From Molanna angustata (taxonomy: Eukaryota; Arthropoda; Insecta; Trichoptera; Molannidae), in the NCBI GenBank assembly GCA_963576475.1, contig OY754982.1, positions 9,471,280 to 9,535,279 of the forward strand: a stretch of 64,000 bases of DNA, read 5' to 3'. The notes beneath the pieces are model-generated. The model did no database searches. It saw nothing but the letters and a program-made list of their open reading frames with translations, and was not told where the DNA came from. How positions within the stretch are numbered: position 1 is the stretch's first letter; every line of letters begins with the position of its first letter. This document shows, in pieces, positions 19,176-29,120 of the stretch. Made by a program: the position numbers and the translations under genes.

Positions 19176-20244
19176 GTGTGCAGGGGGGGTGCAGTGTTAC
19201 ACAAGTCATATTATTTAGATACAATTTATACATTTTACACTGAAAAAGATAAAGTAGAAAAAAGAAAACGCGTTACACAATACAAAGAAAGAAAAAAAAT
19301 GTACTGTAAAAAAATAACAAATAGATATGAAAAATAAAATAAATACAAAAATACCTTTTATATTAAAAGTGTTTTGTATTTATTATTATGATTTTTTACA
19401 CAATAGAGAAATAAGAAAGAAAAAAATATGTATATACAATAAAAATCAGTTACAGATGCTGTCTTGATCTTGATTAATCGGCTTGGTTTGCATACCCAGT
19501 CATGGTCTCTTGGTCTTTTAAAAAAATATTTTCCTGTTGCAATTCAGCAATTGCAATGAAATGTGACAAACATTTATAGTAGACATTATCTCAATAGAAG
19601 GTACATGTATTATTACTTAATTTTTAATCAAAAATAAGTATGTTAATAAGTAGGTATATATTTTTTTCTTCTACTTCTTCCTCTCCTTATCCTTTTGTTA
19701 TGCTATCATTCCTTTGAACTATTCTAATATTAATTTTTTTTGTCTTCTTTTTTACTTTTCTTCTGTTACCTTTATAATCTTTATTTTATTTTTGTCATGT
19801 TGTCATAGTAGACGTTGTATTGTATATTAACGTTGACTCTTGTTGGTTGGGAGAAATTGCCGTTTGGCAATAAACCCGCCAGTGTACCAGAAGTTACAAA
19901 TAAATAAATAAATACATTTCCCGAGACCGTAAGAATCACGTCGGGGTCACCACTTGTTGAACTATATTAGAGGCCGTGTCCAGAACGAATGACAAATTGT
20001 TTTTCGCGCAGCTGCACCACACTTTCAGTGTACATGCGCGGGATATAAATATAAGTGGCTCTCAAGATATAGAGAACCAGTGGTTCTCTATAACTCTTTC
20101 ATTGGGCCTTGCTTTAGTCTTGCAATACCTGGTGTTGCACCCCATGGTTTTGGTTTTGGACAGCGACACATGCAATCTTGGTCATGATTTTGCAAGTCTC
20201 GCAAGACCAAGACGGCAAGACTTTTGCCCATCACTAGTTATATA

Positions 20245-21174
20245 AGTTTTGTATCGGGATACAGAACGCCGACATTGCACAAATATTATTTTGTTCTCTG
20301 GTATTATTTGTATTACAAAACAGTAGCCGTGTAAGAGCGATCAGTCAGCCATTCTGATGAACATTCAGAACACGTACTGTACGTGAGAATAAAGAATATT
20401 CCTGTGGAGGCATTATCGGTAATATCGGGGTGGTGAACCCATCTATCTAATACTTGTGTTGTTTCACGGTGGGTGTCATAAAGTGGCTATTACATCAACC
20501 CATTTTTTTTCACCTAGTCGATATTTTTTGCTCTTCTAGGTACCTACTATGTCCGCTCAAACAAAAATCGGACCTTCTCAAGATAGGGTCTATGTACGAG
20601 GTAAGGAAAAGTATTATAAGTAACATATTTTCTCTACATATAATACATAATATATGTACATAGTTTTTTGTCATTCTTGGGTATGAGATCATACCTATGA
20701 ATTGGTCTCGGCCTTAGGAATCGGTGAAAAAAATATGATAATATAATTATGTCACATTTTTTGTGACAAGTCATAGGATTATAATTCCGAAACAATTCAC
20801 ATCTAGCAATCCGGCACTAATATCTGACCGGATTGTAATCCGGCACCAACATCCGACCGGATTGCAGTCCGGCACCAACATCCGACCGGATTGTAATCCA
20901 TCACCAACACACATCAAAACTATAATTCCTTTTCATTCCAAAATCAACGCTTATAAGTGAGTGTATTACAAGGTTTATAAAAAAAATGTAAATATCAATA
21001 TTTTTTTTAGATTGTACTCAATTAAACCTAAATAAATCAAGATTATCGACTGAAAACTCAATAAACAAATAATATAGGAAGAACGCCGAATAATATCATT
21101 CTTATAATTACAACGGTCATTATGAATCTTTTTTATCAATATCATAAATATTTTTATTATTTTTTTATTTTATT
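20245..21174. repeat. Spacer with a 29-bp minisatellite
   Basis: At 20811-20910 a 29-bp unit beginning CCGGCACCAACATCCGACCG and ending GATTGTAAT is present three times plus a partial unit, with few changes. It gives an apparent short plus-strand frame that is only a repeat translation. The rest is AT-rich. Confidence 0.75.
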
Positions 21175-21400
21175 TTATAATACTTCTCAGGCTACTAACA
21201 GATACTATGTCAAATATTAATTTAACACGTACGCACCTAAAAACAAGTTGCCACATTCTGGAGACTAACAATATTAATCTTCTCACAGATCCAGACTGAA
21301 AACACAACTAAAAACTGTGTCTCCATCGGGAATCGAATCCGAGACATTTGGATCAGCAATCAGATACCTAACCAAATGAACCACTAAGGTCGATAATATC
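21175..21400 (-). mobile_element. SINE family B, copy 1
   Basis: Minus-strand copy. The plus strand shows the tail (ACTTCTCAGGCTACTAACAG, CAAATATTAATTTAACACG), then AAGTTGCCACATTCTGGAGA, CTCACAGATCCAGACTGAAA and CGGGAATCGAATCCGAGAC, the complement of box B in a tRNA-like head. It recurs at 36045, 38650, 38869 and 41899. Confidence 0.82.
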
Positions 21401-21898
21401 TTAATATCGAAATCATAAACTATTTTTTAATATACTTGTGTTTTAATATAATTGTGTCATCTGCCAATCGAATTCTTGCAGAACTACAAATTAATAATAT
21501 AACCAACGGTCGTGAAGGCCCTATTTGCTTTTAGAAATCGGTTTCAAGTATATTTGTTATTAACCGGCTAATTGGTGCCGGATTCGGTTTTCCGGATTGC
21601 AATCCCTATTCACATCTCTCACACATGACCCCATAGTCTTGCATTCGTTCACCACTCATTGAGTCAGTAACCAGTGACTTACTGTGATTTCGCTTTGAGT
21701 GTAAGCGGTCTTTTAAATTAATTCCATGATTTTCGTTGAGAGACACCTTTAGTTAATTACTTAATACTGATTTGTTTCATATGGTCAAAAGTTAAGTAAG
21801 AGCGTCCTTGGAACGATCGTGTATCGAAGAGATTTGAGACTTAATCCATCCATTTTAATGTCTTCTTCCACACGTTTATTAGGTTCTTTCATACAATT
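21401..21898. other. No recognisable gene
   Basis: A short echo of the 20811 minisatellite (GGTGCCGGATTCGGTTTTCC, near 21574) is present. Nothing else recognised. Confidence 0.45.
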
Positions 21899-22310
21899 TT
21901 CTCCATTTGTTTCTCCATTTAAAACCTACCTTAAAGAAATTAAACAGCTACAAATAAGATTTTTAAAAATAATTGCAACAAAATGAACAGTGGAGGCATA
22001 CAGTAATAATACTAACGAAATCTTTAAACTATGAAACATTTTACCAGTTGACAAAAAGGTTAATGTTTTACTTACCATGGAAAAACTTTACAGGGATGAA
22101 TTTAAATTAAAGATAACTCACAAATATACAACTCGACAAATAATGAACGATTTACTGACAATACCAAAAACAAATAACTTTTACGGTGACAGAACTAAAG
22201 CAAAAATAATACCGAAACTATTCAATAAACTACCTAAAAATATACTGGGTACTGTGATGAAAGACAAGAAAAAGATAAAAATTTCTTTTAAACAATTTTA
22301 CACTTAGCAT
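21899..22310 (+). mobile_element. CR1/Jockey-type LINE C-terminal remnant
   Basis: The frame beginning LKEIKQLQIRFLKIIATK is interrupted by at least two stops before 22077, then reads 76 residues to 22307 (MEKLYRDEF..., FYGDRTKAKIIPKLFNKLPK). The layout matches the tail of LINE polymerases with a (K)IYNxLPxxI motif. A broken copy. Confidence 0.65.
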
Positions 22311-22972
22311 ACCCAATTTATATTGCTTTCGATATTTTCATTTTTGTTTTTCAGGGTTACTCATGAAGCTGATAAACATAAGTTTAAGATCAGTTTCAGA
22401 ATTTAGAAATCTTTGAGCTTCAAATTAATTAAATACATGTATAAATTTATACAAAAATTAATGAAAATTTCATATTAAACGTTGATATTAACATTTTTTT
22501 ATGATCAAATGTAGAGAAAGATCTAAGTTACCTTACGATCGAGTACTGATTTATACATTTTTAAGATTAAGGCTAAGCACGTATACGTAAATAAGTAATG
22601 TGTCATGAGTAACCCCCCAGATTTACCTTGTTTTTCATTGATATGTTTTTGATTTACTTTATTTTGAATTGTTTAAATTGATTTAATTCATTTTTTTTTC
22701 GTTTCGACTTACGTAATTTTAATTGTTCTGTTTGTGCGTTATTTTCACTGTAAAATGGTTTAATTTTAATGTTTTGTATACGTGTAGATTTATATTGATG
22801 GTTGAATAACTATTTATTTGTAGTGGACGAGAGGAGCTTGCACTGACAAACTGTTTATACAGTTTAGTGTAAAAAAAAATGTTATCAAATGTAAATTTTA
22901 TAAACTAATAAATAATTAAAAATAATATTCGTTTTTTACTTTATCTCGAAGACTTATCCCAAAGATTTGTCT
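22311..22972. other. No recognisable gene
   Basis: T-rich sequence following the LINE remnant. It probably includes that element's 3' UTR, but no tail boundary was found. Confidence 0.4.
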
Positions 22973-23290
22973 TTCCATGAATCACTGTGAGCACTATTGG
23001 CTCTGGACCATTCAAAATCTAGATCAAGAACTTGCATCCCTGGTCCCTCTTCAACCCATTCACAACAAAGTCACTCGTTTTACTTAATCTCAACACCCGT
23101 TCTCAGTAAACCTTCAATTTACACGAACCAGTCGCATCTCGAACTCTTTTATTAACACAGCAGCCCGACTGTGGAACGATATTCCGAATTCTGTGGTTCC
23201 ACCTTCTTACAACCAGGCTCTTTTTAAAACCTGGACTAATATTTTTCTGAGCAGATTGCAAACCCTCCCCAACGCTAATACGTAGTGCGC
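22973..23290 (+). mobile_element. Jockey/RTE-type LINE C-terminal fragment
   Basis: The plus-strand translation reads VTRFT, stop, SQHPFSVNLQFTRTSRISNS, then INTAARLWNDIPNSV and PPSYNQALFKTW. It is the same family as 16938-17216, on the opposite strand, with an in-frame stop. Confidence 0.78.
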
Positions 23291-23484
23291 TTTTTCGGAA
23301 GAGTATAATGGGTCCAAATCCTAATAGCTAGTGTCCCCTAAATAATATTTTTGACTCCACACTACACTCCGAAAAAGATATTCCCTCATTTTTATCATAT
23401 TATATTATGTCATATTCGGGTTCTGGTCATTGGTTTAATCTATTTATGGTGCTGCCTTAAAGGAGTTGTTATTCTGAGACGATA

Positions 23485-24710
23485 TTATTATTATTGGGAG
23501 TGGTTCTTTTGTAGTCCCTGCACTGCGACCATCTTGATCTATTGTGCTGCTCCATTTATTGGTTCATCTTAATAGCAGCTTGGTCTCTTCAATGAATCCC
23601 AGGATTCTGCTAGTTGGGATGCCCCCTAGGTCCTTGGGTTTTAGTGTATATGCCCTTAGGTGTTTGTGTCTGGCTTCCAAAAATGCTGGACATTCACAGA
23701 TCACGTGTGAGGCAGTTTCTTCCTCATATTGACACCCTCTGCAGTTTGGGTCTTCTACGATCCCCATTATGAAGTGGTGTCTTTTAAGATGGCAGTGGCC
23801 AGTGAATAAACCGGTAATGGTTCTTAGTTGATTCCTGCTTAGGTTTAGCAGTTCCCTGCTCCTCTTTTTGGAGGGCCCTTCGATGAATTCTTTAGCCTGT
23901 CGTTGACCATTACAGGTTTTCCAGAATTCTATGTGTTGGATTGTGATCCAATCCTTTGTCGACTTTTTGATTGTCGCTGCAGGTAGCCCAAGTAATGGTT
24001 CAGGTCCTATAAAAGGAGTCCTTGACCCTATTTTAGCTAACTTGTCTGCCTTTTCATTGCCTTCTATTCCTCTGTGGCCAGGAACCCACACTAAATGAAC
24101 TTTGTTGTGTTCTCCAAGCCTTGTGAGATACGTTAGGCAATCCCATACCAGTTTTGATGTGAACTGGCTTGATTCAAGTGCCTTAAGGGCTGCTTGACTG
24201 TCTGATAGTATATAAATATTCCTGTTTTTATAGGCTTTGTTTATATTCTCAAGTGCACATTCTATTATGGCATAGATTTCTGCTTGAAATACAGTTGGAT
24301 ATTGTCCGAGGCTATATGAAAATTTGGTTTTTGTACCCCAGCAATGTCCTCCTGCACCGGTGCCATGGTCGGTTTTAGATCCATCTGTATACCAGATCAG
24401 CCCCGGCTTTTTGGGTTTAAACCCCTTTTCCTCATCCCATTCACTGTAGGTTGGGTATCTAACCGTGAATGGTTTATGATAGTGGTATTTTGGTGTCATT
24501 TTGTCTGAATTCATTTGTAATAGTGAATCCAGTTCTCTGTCCCATTTGAAATTGGTATGACCATAGCTAATGCGTTTATGGTTCCATAAGCCATTACATA
24601 CCAGCCTGTATAGTCCTAGCCTTGCCTCTGCTTCAATCACTATTTGTAGAGGTGGGAGGCCAAGTAGGACTTCTATAGCAGCTGTTGGTGCAGTTCTTAT
24701 AGCTCCTGTG
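23485..24710 (-). mobile_element. 5'-truncated I-like LINE with (TAA)n tail and 14-bp target duplication
   Basis: The minus-strand element ends in (TAA)n, seen as TTATTATTATT at 23485-23495. The identical 14-mer ATTCTGAGACGATA lies at 23471-23484 and 24711-24724, flanking the element. The family motif ITGAxRTxPTAA begins exactly at the inner edge of the right 14-mer, which supports truncation there. A (TAA)n tail and an RNase H domain are typical of the I clade. Confidence 0.85.
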
Positions 24711-24799
24711 ATTCTGAGACGATAAATAATATTTGTAGGACGTTCCCTTTTCCTGTCTATGGTCCTACACGCGCCCGATATCGACAGAATGCTTTTCAT
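23564..24799 (-). CDS. LINE ORF2 C terminus: RNase H and zinc knuckle (411-codon frame, about 382 from the LINE)
   Basis: The frame encodes the end of an I-like LINE polymerase. Residues 30-60 (ITGAIRTAPTAAIEVLLGLP) are the linker after RT. An RNase H domain spans about 133-260, with its acidic residues at D139 (YTDGS), E174 (QAEIYAI), D200 (LSDSQAA) and D252 (NEKADKLA); such domains remove RNA from the RNA:DNA hybrid. A C-terminal knuckle C353-x2-C356-x8-H365-x4-C370 follows. Residues 1-29 come from the 14-bp duplication and flanking DNA read in frame by chance, so the ATG at 24799 is not the LINE's own start. The RT and endonuclease are missing. No stops interrupt the remaining part. Confidence 0.85.
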   Translation of the reverse strand: MKSILSISGACRTIDRKRERPTNIIYRLRITGAIRTAPTAAIEVLLGLPPLQIVIEAEARLGLYRLVCNGLWNHKRISYGHTNFKWDRELDSLLQMNSDKMTPKYHYHKPFTVRYPTYSEWDEEKGFKPKKPGLIWYTDGSKTDHGTGAGGHCWGTKTKFSYSLGQYPTVFQAEIYAIIECALENINKAYKNRNIYILSDSQAALKALESSQFTSKLVWDCLTYLTRLGEHNKVHLVWVPGHRGIEGNEKADKLAKIGSRTPFIGPEPLLGLPAATIKKSTKDWITIQHIEFWKTCNGQRQAKEFIEGPSKKRSRELLNLSRNQLRTITGLFTGHCHLKRHHFIMGIVEDPNCRGCQYEEETASHVICECPAFLEARHKHLRAYTLKPKDLGGIPTSRILGFIEETKLLLR

Positions 24800-25189
24800 A
24801 TTTCATACTTTATGCTACACACAATCTGTTCCGATCGCTGCATCCTCCTGGCTTCGTAACTCTTCTCTCAACTTTCAAATACAAACCATCTTAACTCACG
24901 AGTCTGCTTTGAGTTCTTGCCAATAGATATTGCTACTCATACATAATATATGACGCAATTTCAGGTTTTGCTTTCGAAATATTTTGTCGCGTTATTTTAT
25001 TTATTTATTGTTAATACACAAACATTTGTACATATTTAGGTTAAGTAAGATAGTAAAATGCCTATTTCGGATCTGAAATCGTAACGTAAATAAATTATAT
25101 TATTTTACGGCAAACGATCTCTTAGTTTCCCTTAACGAAAAAAAAAAAATAGTGCGTATAATTGGTCAACTCTCCATTACATATTTTTT
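24725..25189. other. No recognisable gene
   Basis: Flank of the I-like LINE, continuous with sequence before 23471 when the LINE and one duplication are removed. AT-rich. Confidence 0.45.
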
Positions 25190-25370
25190 TTTTTAACAAA
25201 AAATGAATATGTCCTTGTTAAACAAGTACATATACATCTTCCTACGTTCCCTAAAATAAGCATGAATGCTTGTGCTATAGGTGAACGAAATCGGTCGAGG
25301 CAGGATTCGAACTCGCGACCACTGGATTACTAACCCAGCGCGCTAACCGCTCTGCCACCGACCCATCTAT
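25190..25370 (-). mobile_element. SINE family A, full-length reference copy
   Basis: The most complete SINE A here. Read on the minus strand it starts with GGGTCGGTGGCAGAGCGGTT (box A region) and a 5-bp stem with loop TTAGTAA. It continues with box B GAGTTCGAATCC, then CCGATTTCGTTCACC, CACAAGCATTCATGCTT, TTTAACAAGGACATATTCAT and an A-run. The anticodon position reads AGT, so a threonine tRNA origin is plausible. It serves as the empty-site reference for the BEL insertion at 6511. Confidence 0.88.
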
Positions 25371-26021
25371 GTGCACACTATTAGTTAGTGTGCACATTTA
25401 TCTTTTTGAAATATTATATATACTGAAGTACAATACCCATGTTATGAAGTACATTTTTATTGTGAAGCAAAATAATAAACCCAAATATCCTGGGGGGGGG
25501 GGGGGGCAAGTCAGGCTGGTATGAGTATGTTGAGGCCATAAAGAGGAAAAAAAAGCAATGTACGGCATGTGGAATACGCCATACACACACAAACACGTAT
25601 ACGCTCTAAAACATCAAAAAATAGTCTTAAAATTTGTGAAATCTCCACACTCTATTATACCATAGTGATGGGGGGTAAAAAGTTTTATGTCGTGTTCGGA
25701 ATTCATATTTTTGACTAGGTTCATTTTGGCGAGGCCGTTAATCAAAATTCGTTTAAAATTTATAATTTATCATTAATCATCCCTAATCACTGTCAAAAGT
25801 TAACCACTGTGTAATATAATCCAATTTATCTGGGATTCTACCCTTGCTTCTCCCTATACTATGTCCTATCAACCCCTCTTTTACTAATTCACAAGTGTGA
25901 ATTACCTACGGTTTAGCCAAAATTATATACCTACTTTACTAAAATGCAAACGAATATATTTATTTATATAAAATAGTGATTTCTCAGAGGTCAAAATGTG
26001 ATCGTAATTCATAATTATTAA
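25371..26021. other. Spacer with a 15-bp G run
   Basis: A homopolymer of 15 G lies at 25492-25506. TAGTGATGGGGGG at 25662-25675 resembles a hAT end, but no partner end was found. No gene recognised. Confidence 0.5.
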
Positions 26022-27375
26022 CAGTCTTACTAATAAACGTGTTTGTAGACAAAAATGCTACCAATAAACGCTGTATAACAGATTAGTTGGTCAACGACTG
26101 TGTATCTCTCATACAAATTTTACACATCGTTTGCACGCCTGTTCTAGGTAGTTTAGTGGTGTTTTAAGCCAAATTTCATCTATCACAAATCAAATTTTAT
26201 TTTGATATTCGTGTTTATATTGTTATATCTTGGAATAATAAGATGAAACCTCTACAAATTACTATATTCTCGATCGGTCTAGGACACTTGGCTGCGGCCA
26301 CTTGGTTGCGGGACACTTGGGTGCGGGACACTTGGCTGCGGGACACTTGGCTGCGGCGGACACTTGGCTGCGGGACACTTGGGTGCGAGGCCATTTGGTC
26401 GCGAATTCAAAAATATTTATTTCTGCTTAGGAATGAATTGTTTCTTACTAATTTTTGTAATGCTCTTTATATACATCATGTAGTTGATATACATACAAGT
26501 ATACACAGACATTTAAAATATAGAGAGATATATTTAAGTTTGAAAGTATAAAGTAAAAACAAGTTTATTAAGTGAAATTATTTTTCATACTAGGAGTATT
26601 AATATGAGAATTTTTTTGTTATCACAACAAATTTCGAAAAAAAGATATAATTCACTTTTCATGTAGGCATGGGTATAAAAAATTATCATATTTATATTAT
26701 GAAAAACAATTTGATTAAATAACCTTGTTTTTACTTTATACTTTTAAACTTAAATATATCTCTTTATATTTTAAATGTCTGTGTATACTTGTATATCAAC
26801 TTCATATATATAAAAAGCATTACAAAAATCAGTACGAAACACTTCATTCCTAAGCAGAAAAAAATATTTTTGAATTCGCGACCAAGTGGGCTCGCAGCCA
26901 AGTGTCCGTCGCACCCAAGTGTCCCGCAGCCAAGTGACCGCCGCAGCCAAGTGTCCCGCAGTCAAGTGTCCCGCACCCAAGTGGCCGCAGCCAAGTCCCA
27001 TTCCGATTCTCGATAGTTGTGCATTTAGGAGCGAAAAGTTGTCAAAAAATTTGCTCATTTATTTGCTTGGTTATTCGTCTGATGAAATAATTCGTTATAT
27101 TTTCCATATTCCTATTTTGAAATGTGAAAAACATATGAAAATATTAACAACGACAAACGTCAAAATTATAATGGCGGATGGCGGCTCTGCGCTTGCGCGA
27201 GTGCAAAATTGCAACGTTGTCGGATTTATTTTTTGTTGTACATTTGTTGTAGTTACACAGTCGTTATACAGCGTTTATTAGTAAGTTTTTCAAATGATCA
27301 CTGCACGGGCTTTACACGCTGTGTACCCAAAACACTGGTAAACGGGTGTGCAGTAGATTTTTATTAGTAAGACTG
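26022..27375. mobile_element. Harbinger-like TIR element (1354 bp including a nested insertion)
   Basis: TIRs CAGTCTTACTAATAAA at the left and, read inward, CAGTCTTACTAATAAA at the right. The flanking duplication TAA is perfect (26019-26021 and 27376-27378). A subterminal AACGACTGTGTA/TACACAGTCGTT pair adds to the symmetry. The TIR shares TACTAATAA with element H1. It is interrupted by a foldback element at 26275-27005; without that and one 9-bp copy it would be about 614 bp. No transposase frame. Confidence 0.85.
26275..27005. mobile_element. Foldback-type element with inverted minisatellite arms (731 bp)
   Basis: Two arms of about 300 bp in inverse orientation each start with repeats of a GGACACTTGGCTGCG-like unit and continue into unique sequence (GCGAATTCAAAAATATTTAT, ACACAGACATTTAAAATATA, TTTACTTTATACTTTTAAAC). 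A central loop of about 130 bp separates them. A perfect 9-bp duplication ATTCTCGAT lies at 26266-26274 and 27006-27014. Drosophila FB elements and MULE-type transposons have this architecture and duplication size. The apparent coding frames over the arms are repeat translations, not genes. Confidence 0.85.
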
Positions 27376-27615
27376 TAAGTGTGAAAAGATTTTTGATATT
27401 GGACATAATCTTTGATAAATAATATTATGTTTTCATCAAGGGGTACAAAGTGTTCATTTCACGTACTGCAAATCAATTTTATAAATAACATTATTGTTTG
27501 AGTACCATTTATTTTCTTAGTAGGTTTCAAATGTATATTTTTCTTTGACATGTTCAGAAATTAGAATTTCAACAACTACGTCGAAGATACCACATTGCCA
27601 GTTTAAACGTGAACA
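27376..27615. other. Spacer
   Basis: Flank of the TIR element. No feature recognised. Confidence 0.4.
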
Positions 27616-27790
27616 ATAATAATTATAAGTAATTTATATAGCGCCATTTAATGATTTAAAATAATTTCATAGGTCATCTGATAGCTCAATTCTGTAATGC
27701 TCTTCGAAGCAAGGTTTTTTTAGGTTTTAGGTTTTTAAGGTTCTTTTTTGCTTTGAGCACCGCGGACATAAGGAGGTGTTTTGGCGCACG
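27616..27790 (+). repeat. Repeat family C, copy 2
   Basis: AATAATAATTATAAGTAATT, GCGCCATTTAATGATTTAAA, CTCTTCGAAGCAAGG and TTTTGCTTTGAGCACCGCGG align with the 4522 copy, diverged. A (AAAT)n run follows at 27841-27860. Confidence 0.6.
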
Positions 27791-28974
27791 TTATTTTTTA
27801 TTCTTTTGTATTTTGTTTTGTTATCGCTGTTTTCTGTCGCAAATAAATAAATAAATAAACAACAGTGGAAAGACTGCTGGGAGTCCACATCAAAAGATAC
27901 AGCAAACTCTTTGCCCTTGTGGCCATCGACCAGTAGATATAAAAAGAAGAAGCCTTTAAAAGGTACTCAGCCAGACAATAAAAAGTAATTATTTTCAAAA
28001 TGATTTTAGACTTTAATAAAATTCTTTTCAGTCTAGCCGTACCTATTCATAAAATGATTACATATCGACATGTCTCAAATTTATCGATTCCAACATTTTA
28101 ATTTCTTTAAAAGACACATTTGTCTTGTCTTTATCGAATCTACTTGATATATTGTAAAACTATTCGATATTAGGTACATTTCAATATATCGTGTTGGCCA
28201 TTTGTTTTTATATTATTAGACATAATATATATATAAGATAGGCCGTATCCATATTTTGTCAGCCAGATGGTGATGTCAGAATTTTGAAGATTTTCCTCTG
28301 AAGTTTTTGTACCGTCGTTAATATTCGCAAGTTTCCTAGTCGCCTTTTATTCCAGAACATCGATGCGAGATCACATTACATAAGGAAATACCTAAATAAA
28401 TTCGTGATGAAAAAAAAATAAACCATTTTTCTCTTTGCCAAATCTCGACGTTGCGATGAAAAAAAAAGGCAACGGGTTTGAAATTGTATATGGAACATGC
28501 ATTGATCACAGCTGTTTGAGAAAAATTCTTCGAAAAAAATTTATATTAGTTTTTTATTAATTTTTTTATTTAAATTATTAAACTACATTATGCCATATTT
28601 AGATTCCAATTTTGTTTCCAGTTAGAATAAATTATCTAACTGGAAACAAAAAATAATTAATATCTAGGTACTATGAAAAATTTGAAGTAAAATATAATCT
28701 TCGAATTATAACTAAACCATTACACACAATTTTTGCATAACAATAAATATATGATGAGTTTTAACACTCCAAAACTCATGATTATGAATTATAAAAATTC
28801 ATTAGTATACCAGACCAATTAGCTAAATTAGCGTATGCTGACATCAATCTAGCACCAAAATACATTCACGATCTGTATCAGAGAAAAGAGCTTGGATCAT
28901 AGAGTAACAATTCCCTAAAGGAGTTGGACAGATTCAACAAAGCGGCTTACTATGACCGATGCTTTAGAGTCCAA
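27791..28974. other. AT-rich spacer with one strong hairpin
   Basis: A perfect hairpin with 17-bp arms (TTTTGTTTCCAGTTAGA and its complement) and an 8-bp loop spans 28610-28651. No coding region was recognised. Confidence 0.55.
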
Positions 28975-29120
28975 TTAAGTGGAGTGCAAGAGCACTTTCA
29001 TTAACTGAAAACAGATTTGTTTCGTAGAGCAGCATATAACAACTAAACTATGTATCAGCGCCCTTGGAATGATCTTGGATCATTGAAAGGCGCTATATAT
29101 AATCCCCAATTATTATCATT
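28975..29120 (-). repeat. Repeat family C, copy 3
   Basis: The plus strand shows CAAGAGCACTTTCATTAACT, GAAAACAGATTTGTTTCG, TCAGCGCCCTTGGAATGATC and GGCGCTATATATAAT, the reverse complement of the copy at 4522. Confidence 0.65.

Larger units (their letters stand above)
17703..20236. mobile_element. hAT-like DNA transposon, non-autonomous, with nested insertions
   Basis: Left end TAGTGATGGGAAAA and right end, read inward, TAGTGATGGGCAAAAGTCTT are matching hAT-style TIRs. Perfect 8-bp duplications GTTATATA flank the element (17695-17702, 20237-20244). Subterminal copies of a CTTGCA/TGCAAG motif occur inside both ends. The 2.5-kb interior holds a tandem LINE-tail duplication, a Harbinger-like element, a SINE A fragment and AT-rich filler, but no transposase frame. 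Confidence 0.85.

Noticed and set aside
25290..25365. Functional tRNA gene
   Set aside because: The tRNA-like block is followed by the SINE A body and repeated in other copies, so it is a SINE head.
25662..25680. TAGTGATGGGGGGTAAAA as a hAT left end
   Set aside because: No matching right end or 8-bp duplication could be found within the window.
26243..27281. Frames rich in DTWLRDTW and SQVSRSQV
   Set aside because: Readings of minisatellite arms in the foldback element.
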